In this document: one piece after another, positions 44,393-52,364 of the stretch | Position numbering within the stretch: position 1 is the stretch's first letter | Layout of the letters: every line of letters begins with the position of its first letter | From: Streptomyces sp. NBC_01268 | GTDB lineage: Bacteria; Actinomycetota; Actinomycetes; Streptomycetales; Streptomycetaceae | Assembly (NCBI RefSeq): GCF_036240795.1 | Contig: NZ_CP108454.1 | Span: 4,278,001 to 4,342,000, forward strand | Direction: 5' to 3' | DNA length: 64,000 bases | Notes under the pieces: generated by a model | Told to the model about the DNA's origin: nothing | Database searches by the model: none | Seen by the model: only the letters and a program-made list of their open reading frames with translations | Translations under genes and position numbers: made by a program

Positions 44393-47300
44393 CTACGGCA
44401 CCGCCGCGTCGATCGCCTTCACGATCCGCTTGTCGGAGACCGGGTGGGCCGTGCCCAGGGCGTGCGCGAAGTAGCTCACCCGCAGCTCCTCGATCATCCA
44501 GCGGATGTCCGTGACCTGCGTCGGCACCGGCCGGCCCTTGGGGAGCTGTTCGAGCAGCCACGCGTACTCGTCCAGCATCTCGTGGACCTTCTCCATGCGG
44601 GTGGTGTCCCGCTGCACGCCCGTCGGCATCTGCTGCAGCCGCCGGTCCGCCGCCACCAGGTAGCGCATCAGGTCCGGCAGCCGCTTCAGGCCCGTACGGG
44701 TCACGAAACCGGCCGGCATCAGCCAGGACAGCTGGTCGCGCACGTCCTTGAGGTTGGGGAGCAGCGCGGGGCTGCCGGTGGCCTTCAGGCGCCGCTCACA
44801 GGCCTGCCAGGCCGCCAGGACCTGCTGCACCTGCCCCACGGTCCGCACGGTCAGCTCGACGAGGTCCGCGCGGACCTTGTCGTACAGCTTCCGGAAGGAC
44901 TCCTCGTCCCAGGCCGGGCCGCCGTGGTCCGCGATCAGCCGGTCGGCCGCCGCGGTCGCGCAGTCGTCGAACAGCGCCTGGATCGAGCCGTGCGGGTTCG
45001 CCGACAGGGCCAGCTTCTGCTGGTTGGTCAGCCGGTCCGAGGCGAACTTCGCCGGGTTCACCGGAATGTTCAGCATGATCAGCTTCCGGGTGCCCCGCCA
45101 CATCGCCAGCTGCTGCTCGGCCTCCGTGTCGAAGAGCCGTACGGCCACGCTGTCGCCCTCGTCGACGAGGGCCGGGTACGCCTTGACCGGCTGGCCGGCC
45201 CGACGGGTCTCGAAGACCCGGGTGAGCGTGCCGATCGTCCACTCCTTGAGCCCTGAGCGCTCCAGAGAGGGCCCGGAGCCGTCCGGGCCGCCCGTCGCCG
45301 CCGCGGCGGCCTTGGAGAGCGCCTGACGGGCCTTGGGGCGCATCCGCAGCTTGAGCGCCTCCAGGTCCTTGTCCTCGGCCAGCTTGCGGCGCCGCTCGTC
45401 GACGATCCGGAAGGTGATCGTGAGGTGCTCGGGCAGCTTCGCCCAGTCGAAGTCCTCGGCGGTCACCGGGACGCCGACCATCCGCTGGAGCTCGCGGGCG
45501 AGCGCGGTCGTCAGCGGCTCCTGGACGGGCACGACCGCGTCCAGGAAGCGGGTCGCGAAGTTCGGCGCCGGGACGTAGTGGCGGCGGATCGGCTTGGGGA
45601 GGGACCGGATCAGCTCCGTGACGACCTCCTCGCGCAGGCCCGGGATCTGCCACTCGAAGCCCTCGTCGGTGACCTGGTTGAGCACCTGGAGCGGGACGTG
45701 CACGGTCACGCCGTCCGCGTCCGCGCCCGGCTCGAACTGGTACGTCACCCGGAACTTCAGCGCGCCCTGCCGCCACGAGTCCGGGTAGTCGTCCTTGGTG
45801 ACCGCTCCCGCCTTCTCGTTGATGAGCATCTCGCGCACGAAGTCGAGGAACTCCGGCTCCTCGTGGCGCTTGTGCTTCCACCACGAGTCGAAGTGCGCCC
45901 CCGAGACGACGTGCTCGGGCACCCGCTTGTCGTAGAAGTCGTACAGCGTCTCGTCGTCGACGAGGATGTCCCGGCGCCGGGCCCGGTGCTCCAACTCCTC
46001 GACCTCGGTGAGGAGTTTGCGGTTGTCGGCGAAGAACTTGTGGTGGGTGCGCCAGTCGCCCTCGACCAGCGCGTTGCGGATGAACAGCTCGCGGGAGGCC
46101 TCGGGGTCGATCCGGCCGTAGTTCACCTTGCGGTCGGCGACGATCGGCACGCCGTACAGCGTCACCTTCTCGAAGGCCATGACCGCGGCCTGGTCCTTCT
46201 CCCAGTGCGGCTCGCTGTACGTCTTCTTCACCAGGTGCTGGGCCAGCGGCTCGATCCACTCGGGCTCGATCCGCGCGTTGACCCGCGCCCACAGGCGGGA
46301 GGTCTCCACCAGCTCGGCGGACATGACGAGCCGCGGGGGCTTCTTGAAGAGCGCGGAGCCGGGGAAGATCGCGAACTTGGCGCTGCGGGCGCCGAGGTAC
46401 TCGTTCCGGGTGCCCTCCCGCTTGCCGTCCCTGCCGCCGCCGTCCTTGGACTCCTTCACGTCCTTCAGGCCGATGTGGCTGAGGAGACCGGAGAGCAGGG
46501 ACACGTGGACGGACTGCTCCGGGGCGTCCTCCTCGTTGGGGTGTATCCCCATCTGCTTCGCGACGGTCCGCAGCTGGGCGTAGATGTCCTGCCACTCGCG
46601 GATCCGCAGGAAGTTGAGGTACTCCTGCTTGCACATCCGGCGGAAGGAGCTGGAGCCGCGCTCCTTCTGCTGCTCGCGGATGTAGCGCCAGAGGTTGAGG
46701 AAGGCGAGGAAGTCGCTCGTCTCGTCCTTGAAGCGGGCGTGCTGCTGGTCGGCCTGCGCCTGCTTCTCGGAGGGCCGCTCGCGCGGGTCCTGGATGGAGA
46801 GCGCGGCCGCGATGACCATGACCTCGCGGACGCAGCCGTTCCGGTCGGCCTCCAGGACCATCCGGGCGAGCCGCGGGTCGACGGGCAGCTGGGACAGCTT
46901 GCGACCCTGCTCGGTGAGCCGCTTCTTCGGGTCCTTCTCGGCCGGGTTCAGCGCGCCGAGCTCCTGGAGCAGCTGCACGCCGTCCCGGATGTTGCGGTGG
47001 TCCGGCGGGTCGATGAAGGGGAACTTCTCGATGTCGCCGAGGCCGGCCGCGGTCATCTGGAGGATGACGGAGGCCAGGTTGGTGCGCAGGATCTCCGCGT
47101 CGGTGAACTCCGGCCGGGTGAGGAAGTCGTCCTCGGAGTACAGCCGGATGCAGATGCCGTCGCTGGTACGGCCGCAGCGGCCCTTGCGCTGGTTGGCGCT
47201 GGCCTGGCTGACCGGCTCGATCGGCAGCCGCTGCACCTTGGTGCGGTGGGAGTAGCGGGAGATGCGGGCGGTGCCCGGGTCGATCACGTACTTGATGCCG

Positions 47301-48367
47301 GGGACGGTGAGCGAGGTCTCGGCCACGTTCGTCGCGAGGACGATCCGGCGGCCGGAGTGCGCCTGGAAGACCCGGTGCTGCTCGGCATGGCTCAGCCGCG
47401 CGTACAGCGGCAGCACCTCGGTGGAGCGCAGCTGCTTCTTGATCAGGGCGTCCGCGGTGTCGCGGATCTCGCGCTCGCCGGAGAGGAAGACCAGGACGTC
47501 GCCGGGGCCCTCGGCCTGGAGCTCGTCCACGGCGTCGCAGATCGCGGTGATCTGGTCCCGGTCGGACTCCTCGCTGTCCTCTTCGAGGAGCGGGCGGTAG
47601 CGCACCTCGACCGGGTACGTGCGGCCGCTGACCTCGACGATCGGGGCGTCGCCGAAGTGGCGGGAGAAGCGCTCCGGGTCGATGGTCGCGGAGGTGATCA
47701 CGACCTTCAGGTCGGGGCGCTTCGGCAGCAGCTGGGCCAGGTAGCCGAGCAGGAAGTCGATGTTGAGGGACCGCTCGTGGGCCTCGTCGATGATGATCGT
47801 GTCGTAGGCGCGCAGCTCGCGGTCCGTCTGGATCTCGGCGAGCAGGATGCCGTCCGTCATCAGCTTCACGAAGGTGCCCTCGGGGTTCACCTGGTCGGTG
47901 AAGCGCACCTTCCAGCCGACCGCCTCGCCCAGCGGGGTGCGGAGCTCCTCCGCGACGCGCTCGGCGACCGTGCGGGCGGCGATCCGGCGGGGCTGGGTGT
48001 GCCCGATCATGCCGCGGACGCCGCGGCCCAGCTCCAGGCAGATCTTCGGGATCTGCGTCGTCTTCCCGGAGCCGGTCTCACCGGCGACGATCACGACCTG
48101 GTGGTCGCGTATCGCCTCCAGGATCGCGTCCTTCTTCTGGGAGACGGGCAGCTGTTCCGGGTACGTGACCGCGGGCACGCGGGCGGCGCGCGCGTCGACC
48201 CGCTCCTTGGCCTTGCCGGCCTCGGCGGCGATCTCGTCCAGGACGGCCTCACGGGCCTCGGGCTTACGGATGCGGCGGGCGCCTTCGAGACGTCGGCCGA
48301 GCCGGTGGGAGTCCCGCAGCGAGACCTCGGCCAGGACGGACTGGAGGGCGGCGAAGGAAGTAGACAT
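44393..48367 (-). CDS. hrpA: DEAH-box RNA helicase HrpA
   Basis: A 1324-residue HrpA-type helicase. Motif I is GETGSGKTTQ, motif II DEAHERS, motif III SATID, motif VI QRKGRCGRTSDG. HA2 and OB-type domains follow near residues 470-720, and a long C-terminal DUF3418 region (from about 740) is found only in bacterial HrpA. Acts on structured mRNA or stalled ribosomes in the cytoplasm. Its length is typical. Transcribed from a 118-bp region shared with the small secreted-protein gene at 48486. Confidence 0.97.
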   Translation of the reverse strand: MSTSFAALQSVLAEVSLRDSHRLGRRLEGARRIRKPEAREAVLDEIAAEAGKAKERVDARAARVPAVTYPEQLPVSQKKDAILEAIRDHQVVIVAGETGSGKTTQIPKICLELGRGVRGMIGHTQPRRIAARTVAERVAEELRTPLGEAVGWKVRFTDQVNPEGTFVKLMTDGILLAEIQTDRELRAYDTIIIDEAHERSLNIDFLLGYLAQLLPKRPDLKVVITSATIDPERFSRHFGDAPIVEVSGRTYPVEVRYRPLLEEDSEESDRDQITAICDAVDELQAEGPGDVLVFLSGEREIRDTADALIKKQLRSTEVLPLYARLSHAEQHRVFQAHSGRRIVLATNVAETSLTVPGIKYVIDPGTARISRYSHRTKVQRLPIEPVSQASANQRKGRCGRTSDGICIRLYSEDDFLTRPEFTDAEILRTNLASVILQMTAAGLGDIEKFPFIDPPDHRNIRDGVQLLQELGALNPAEKDPKKRLTEQGRKLSQLPVDPRLARMVLEADRNGCVREVMVIAAALSIQDPRERPSEKQAQADQQHARFKDETSDFLAFLNLWRYIREQQKERGSSSFRRMCKQEYLNFLRIREWQDIYAQLRTVAKQMGIHPNEEDAPEQSVHVSLLSGLLSHIGLKDVKESKDGGGRDGKREGTRNEYLGARSAKFAIFPGSALFKKPPRLVMSAELVETSRLWARVNARIEPEWIEPLAQHLVKKTYSEPHWEKDQAAVMAFEKVTLYGVPIVADRKVNYGRIDPEASRELFIRNALVEGDWRTHHKFFADNRKLLTEVEELEHRARRRDILVDDETLYDFYDKRVPEHVVSGAHFDSWWKHKRHEEPEFLDFVREMLINEKAGAVTKDDYPDSWRQGALKFRVTYQFEPGADADGVTVHVPLQVLNQVTDEGFEWQIPGLREEVVTELIRSLPKPIRRHYVPAPNFATRFLDAVVPVQEPLTTALARELQRMVGVPVTAEDFDWAKLPEHLTITFRIVDERRRKLAEDKDLEALKLRMRPKARQALSKAAAAATGGPDGSGPSLERSGLKEWTIGTLTRVFETRRAGQPVKAYPALVDEGDSVAVRLFDTEAEQQLAMWRGTRKLIMLNIPVNPAKFASDRLTNQQKLALSANPHGSIQALFDDCATAAADRLIADHGGPAWDEESFRKLYDKVRADLVELTVRTVGQVQQVLAAWQACERRLKATGSPALLPNLKDVRDQLSWLMPAGFVTRTGLKRLPDLMRYLVAADRRLQQMPTGVQRDTTRMEKVHEMLDEYAWLLEQLPKGRPVPTQVTDIRWMIEELRVSYFAHALGTAHPVSDKRIVKAIDAAVP

Positions 48368-48485
48368 ACGGGATCCAGGATCGCACCTGCGGCGGAGAAG
48401 CGGCGAACCGATTTACGAGGCCCGGACCGGTGGGCTGCGTAATATTTCGGGCACACCCGCCAGCACCGTCCCGAAAGGTTTCCGC

Positions 48486-48833
48486 ATGTCCCGCACCGCT
48501 CGCGCGCTCGCGGCGTTCGCCGCGCTGGCCGGCCTGGTGCTGGGACTCGTGGTCTGCGGGGCCGCCACGCCCCCGCCCGCGCCCGGACCGGTCGTCGCGG
48601 GCGCCGCGGCGCCCGGCTGCGGGCAGGGCCATCCGGCCGACGAGGGGGCCGCGGGCCCCGTCGTACCGCCGCGGTCGCACGGCTTCGGGGAACTGCTGCC
48701 GGCGCTCGTGGGGGCACGGGCGGGCTGCGCGGACTGGGCCGTGGACGAGGGCCCGGCGGAGACGACCCGGGGCCGGGAGCCGCCCGCGCTGGTGCCCCCC
48801 TCCCCGGTGGAGCTGTCGATCCTGAGGGTCTAG
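48486..48833 (+). CDS. small exported hypothetical protein
   Basis: A 115-residue Ala/Pro/Gly-rich protein. It opens with a signal peptide or TM (RALAAFAALAGLVLGLVV). The rest has two Cys (APGCGQG, ARAGCADW) and no recognised domain. GAAAGG lies about 10 nt before the ATG. Divergent from hrpA and upstream of the DsbA-like gene; a common envelope redox role is possible but unproven. Confidence 0.6.
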   Translation: MSRTARALAAFAALAGLVLGLVVCGAATPPPAPGPVVAGAAAPGCGQGHPADEGAAGPVVPPRSHGFGELLPALVGARAGCADWAVDEGPAETTRGREPPALVPPSPVELSILRV

Positions 48834-48892
48834 ACGGCCGGCGCCCCTCCTCGCCGTCCGTCCTCTTCCTCCGTCCTCAGGAGCGCTTCCGC

Positions 48893-49681
48893 ATGCCCAC
48901 GTCCAAGCCCGTCATGATCATCGGCGGTGTCGTGCTCGCCGCCACGCTGCTCGGCGTCGCCTCGTACGCGACCACCAGGCCGTCCGGCCCCTCCTCCTCG
49001 CCCGGCGCCGCCGCCGAGGTCTCCGCCGACCCGTCCGCCGGCGTCTACCCGGAGCTGGAGGCCTACGCCCGCCGGGACGCCTCCGACAAGCTGGCCCTCG
49101 GCCGGGCCGACGCGCCGGTCGTCCTGATCGAGTACGCCGACTTCAAGTGCGGCTACTGCGGGAAGTTCGCCCGGGACACCGAGCCCGAGCTGGTGAAGCG
49201 GTACGTCGACGCCGGCACCCTGCGCATCGAGTGGCGGAACTTCCCGATCTTCGGCGAGGAGTCGGAGGCGGCGGCCAGGGCCTCCTGGGCGGCCGGGCAG
49301 CAGGGCCGGTTCTGGGAGTTCCACAAGGCGGCGTACGCGCAGGGGGCCAAGGAGAAGGGCTTCGGCAAGGAGCGCCTGACCGCCCTCGCGGAGGAGGCGG
49401 GCGTCTCGGACCTGGCCCGCTTCACCCGCGACACGGACGGGGCCGCGGCCCGGGCGGCGGTGGGCAAGGACCAGGAGCAGGGCTACTCGCTGGGGGCCAC
49501 CTCCACCCCCTCCTTCCTCGTCAACGGGCGCCCGATCGCGGGCGCCCAGCCGATGGAGGCCTTCACCGAGGCGATCGACGCGGCGGCGAAGGCGGCCGCG
49601 GCCAAGAAGCCCGGGCCGCAGTCCGGGCCGCAGTCCGGGCCGGAGTCGGGTGCGAAGACGGGTCCGGAGTCCGGCCGGTGA
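48893..49681 (+). CDS. membrane-anchored DsbA/thioredoxin-fold oxidoreductase
   Basis: A 262-residue extracytoplasmic thiol-disulfide protein. An N-terminal TM anchor (VMIIGGVVLAATLLGVA) and linker precede the thioredoxin fold with an inserted helical domain. The redox motif is CGYC in YADFKCGYCGKFA, and the cis-Pro loop is TSTPSFLVNG. The C-terminal tail repeats SGPQSGP. It is translationally coupled (GTGA, 49678-49681) to a CcdA-like protein, the usual electron donor for such proteins. Confidence 0.92.
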   Translation: MPTSKPVMIIGGVVLAATLLGVASYATTRPSGPSSSPGAAAEVSADPSAGVYPELEAYARRDASDKLALGRADAPVVLIEYADFKCGYCGKFARDTEPELVKRYVDAGTLRIEWRNFPIFGEESEAAARASWAAGQQGRFWEFHKAAYAQGAKEKGFGKERLTALAEEAGVSDLARFTRDTDGAAARAAVGKDQEQGYSLGATSTPSFLVNGRPIAGAQPMEAFTEAIDAAAKAAAAKKPGPQSGPQSGPESGAKTGPESGR

Positions 49682-50511
49682 CCTCCGGTATCGGATACTT
49701 CGCGGCCTTCCTCGGCGGGCTGCTGGCCCTGCTCAGCCCGTGCAGCGCCCTGCTGCTCCCGGCCTTCTTCGCGTACTCGGTCGACGGCCGGGCCCGCCTG
49801 GTCGCCCGGACCGGTGTCTTCTACGCGGGCCTGGCCACCACCCTCGTCCCGCTGGGTGCGGCCGGCTCCTTCGCCGGGCGGCTCTTCTACGGGCACCGGG
49901 ACCTGCTGGTGGCCGTCGGCGGCTGGCTGATCGTCGGCCTCGGGGTGCTGCAGATCCTCGGTCTGGGCTTCGCGTCCCGCCGGATGAGCGAGGTCAGCGG
50001 CCGGATCCGCCCCACGACCGCGTTCTCGGTGTACGCCCTGGGCCTGGTCTACGGCCTCGCCGGCTTCTGCGCGGGCCCCATCCTGGGCAGCGTCCTGACC
50101 GTGGCCGCGCTCAGCGGCAGCCCGGTCTACGGCGGCCTGCTCCTCGCCGTGTACGCGCTCGGCATGGCCGTCCCGCTCTTCGTGCTGGCCCTGCTCTGGA
50201 ACCGGTACGACCTGGGGCGGCGGCGCTGGCTGCGGGGCCGGCCGATCCGGCTCGGCCGGTTCGAGCTGCATTCGACCTCGCTGCTCTCGGGCCTGTTCTT
50301 CATCGCCCTCGGCACGCTCTTCCTGGTCTTCGACGGGACGACCGCGCTGCCGGGGCTGCTGTCCGTGGACGACTCGTTCGCCGTGGAGGAGCGGGTGGGC
50401 GCCCTCGGCCGCCTGGTCCCGGACTGGGCGCTGCTCCTCGCGGTGCCGGCCGTGGTGGCGGGCGGCTTCGCCGTGCGGGCCCTGCGGGGACGGCGGCGCG
50501 GGGAGGCGTGA
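49678..50511 (+). CDS. CcdA/DsbD-family thiol-reducing membrane protein
   Basis: A 277-residue polytopic protein of the CcdA family, which carries electrons from cytoplasmic thioredoxin across the membrane. The two reactive cysteines are in SPCSALLLPAF (TM1) and GFCAGPILGS (TM4). About six to seven TM segments are visible, with a short C-terminal Arg tail. GTG overlaps the DsbA-like stop. The pair probably reduces or isomerises disulfides outside the cell. Confidence 0.92.
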   Translation: MTSGIGYFAAFLGGLLALLSPCSALLLPAFFAYSVDGRARLVARTGVFYAGLATTLVPLGAAGSFAGRLFYGHRDLLVAVGGWLIVGLGVLQILGLGFASRRMSEVSGRIRPTTAFSVYALGLVYGLAGFCAGPILGSVLTVAALSGSPVYGGLLLAVYALGMAVPLFVLALLWNRYDLGRRRWLRGRPIRLGRFELHSTSLLSGLFFIALGTLFLVFDGTTALPGLLSVDDSFAVEERVGALGRLVPDWALLLAVPAVVAGGFAVRALRGRRRGEA

Positions 50512-50598
50512 GGGTACGGGGAGGAGGGCGCCGCCCTCCTCCCCGTACGCCGGTCGCGCGCCGGTCACTCGAACGGCAGACGCGGGACGGCACACGAA

Positions 50599-50635
50599 GA
50601 AGGCCCCGTTCTTTCGAACGGGGCCTTCTCTTTTG
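50599..50635 (+). terminator. terminator after the ccdA-like gene
   Basis: GAAGGCCCCGTTC / GAACGGGGCCTTC is a 13-bp stem followed by TCTTTTGT on the plus strand; the reverse strand may end tRNA-Phe. Confidence 0.85.
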
Positions 50636-50709
50636 TGGCTGGGGCCGGGGTCGAACCGGCGACCTATCGCTTTTCAGGCGATCGCTCGTACCAACTGAGC
50701 TACCCAGCC
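50636..50709 (-). tRNA. tRNA-Phe(GAA)
   Basis: Acceptor GGCTGGG/CCCAGCC, anticodon loop CTGAAAA, T loop GTTCGACCC, discriminator A. No CCA encoded. Last of three tRNAs read on the minus strand. Confidence 0.97.
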
Positions 50710-50731
50710 ACGAGACTGTTTCCAGCCTCAG

Positions 50732-50805
50732 CGACTCTGACGGGACTTGAACCCGCGACCTCCACCTTGACAGGGTGGCGAGCTAACCAACTGCTCCACA
50801 GAGCC
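50732..50805 (-). tRNA. tRNA-Asp(GUC), second gene
   Basis: Identical to the tRNA-Asp at 44232-44305 apart from the acceptor stem (GGCTCTG/CAGAGTC). No CCA encoded. Middle member of the Glu-Asp-Phe cluster. Confidence 0.97.
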
Positions 50806-50844
50806 ATATGTTGTGCGAGAACTAGTCTCGCACAGGATTGTGCG

Positions 50845-50917
50845 TGCCCCCAACGGGATTCGAACCCGTGCTACCGCCTTGAAAGGGCGGCGTCCTGGGC
50901 CACTAGACGATGAGGGC
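50845..50917 (-). tRNA. tRNA-Glu(UUC)
   Basis: Acceptor GCCCTCA/TGGGGGC, anticodon loop CTTTCAA, T loop GTTCGAATC, discriminator A. No CCA encoded. First of the minus-strand tRNA cluster. Confidence 0.97.
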
Positions 50918-51042
50918 TAAGGGCCCACCTGGGCGCTTTCCAGCGCGTCGGGGACGTGAGAAGCATATGGGATCTCGGCCGGATCGCCAAAACGGTTTCT
51001 CCGGGCAGGTGAAGGGGCCCCTGAGGGAGGGAGAATGGGCGC

Positions 51043-51393
51043 GTGCTGGAGATGACGCGCGAGGAGTTCGAGGAGCTCGTCGCCGAAGCCCTGGACCGGA
51101 TCCCGCCGGAGCTGACCCGGCTGATGGACAACGTCGCCGTGTTCGTGGAGGACGAGCCGGCGTCCGACGATCCCGAACTCCTCGGTCTCTACGAGGGGAC
51201 TCCGCTGACCGACCGCGGCGAGTGGTACGCCGGGGTGCTCCCGGACCGGATCACCATCTACCGCGGACCGACCCTGCGGATGTGCGAGTCCCGCGAGGAC
51301 GTGGTCGCGGAGACCGAGATCACCGTGGTGCACGAGATCGCCCACCACTTCGGCATCGACGACGAGCGGCTGCACGCGCTGGGTTACGGCTGA
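51043..51393 (+). CDS. minimal zincin metallopeptidase-family protein
   Basis: A 116-residue member of the small zincin family (PF06262-like). Its C-terminal helix carries HEIAHHFGIDDERLHALGYG, with HExxH and a third ligand Asp. The N-terminal part MTREEFEELVAEALDRIPPELTRLMDNV is conserved. Probably a cytoplasmic peptidase of unknown target. GTG start with GGGAGGG 9 nt upstream; an in-frame ATG three codons later is an alternative. Confidence 0.9.
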   Translation: MLEMTREEFEELVAEALDRIPPELTRLMDNVAVFVEDEPASDDPELLGLYEGTPLTDRGEWYAGVLPDRITIYRGPTLRMCESREDVVAETEITVVHEIAHHFGIDDERLHALGYG

Positions 51394-51554
51394 GCCGGCC
51401 GGGTCCGGGGCGGGGCGGGCGGGCGGTGGCCGGGATCGGTCCGGCGGTGGCTGGGGCGTGTCCCTCGCGGCGCCAAGGGAGTTGGGCAGGGCGACGCGTT
51501 CGATCGGCTCGATCGGCGCCCCGTTCCCGCCCGTCATGTCCTGGAGGTGCCTCC

Positions 51555-52163
51555 GTGCGCCATTTGCCCACCCCGGTGCGTTGGGCCGCGACCGCGTTGG
51601 CGGTCGCCGCCTGCGCGGGTCTGAGCGGCTGTATGAGTGTCAGCGACGACGGCGCGAAGCCGGCGCCCAGCAACTCCGCGGGGAAGCGGGGCGCTGCGGC
51701 CGGTGCCGGGGAGGACGGCGGCCTCTCCGGAGGGGGCGAGGGGGACGGGTACGACCGTACGGTCCGGAGCGGTCCGGACGCGGACGGCTCGGGCAAGGAG
51801 TCGCCGGTCCCGAGCGGCTCTCCGACGGCCTCCGCCAAGCCGGCCGGCGGCGCGGGCGCGGCGGGCGCGGGCGGGCTGCCGAAGCCGCCGCAGACACCGG
51901 GCGGGGCCGGCGGCCCCGGCGCGGGCCCCGGGGGCGACTCGGGTGCGCCGGGTGGCGAGACCACGCCACCGGTCGATCCGTCGCAGCCGACGCCGACCCA
52001 GGACCCGACCACGCCCCCGCCGGACCCGACGTCCGAACCGACGGTCAGCGAGACCCCCTCGACCACCCCCGGGGCGGATACCCACATGGGTGCCATGAGG
52101 GCGGCGGAGGGGCCGGGTGGGCCCTCCGAGCCGGAGGCATCACCGCAGGCCAGGCCGGTGTGA
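51555..52163 (+). CDS. Pro/Gly-rich putative lipoprotein
   Basis: A 202-residue predicted lipoprotein: signal RWAATALAVAACAGLSGC with lipobox LSGC, then a long disordered Gly/Pro/Ser/Thr region (TPTQDPTTPPPDPTSEPT). No domain recognised. GTG start with GGAGG 7 nt upstream; that site can pair with CCTCC immediately before the GTG. Confidence 0.72.
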   Translation: MRHLPTPVRWAATALAVAACAGLSGCMSVSDDGAKPAPSNSAGKRGAAAGAGEDGGLSGGGEGDGYDRTVRSGPDADGSGKESPVPSGSPTASAKPAGGAGAAGAGGLPKPPQTPGGAGGPGAGPGGDSGAPGGETTPPVDPSQPTPTQDPTTPPPDPTSEPTVSETPSTTPGADTHMGAMRAAEGPGGPSEPEASPQARPV

Positions 52164-52364
52164 CGGTGATCGGTTTGCCTTGGGTGGGGGGGAGTGCGTA
52201 TGGTGGTAGATCGTTTGATCCCATTTGCCCGGCGCCACGACCGAAGAGCGCCGTGACTGGCGCGTACTCTCCCTTGCCGTGGCTGACCGCATTGAGGCGG
52301 TCCGTAGTGCGAAACACGGAGTTGACGGGCGCGTGCCGAGACTCCGGAAGGTTTCGCATTTCGC

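Noticed and set aside
45425..48442. A 1005-codon plus-strand open frame opposite hrpA.
   Set aside because: A GC-frame shadow without ribosome site or any recognisable motif; the opposite strand encodes an intact HrpA.
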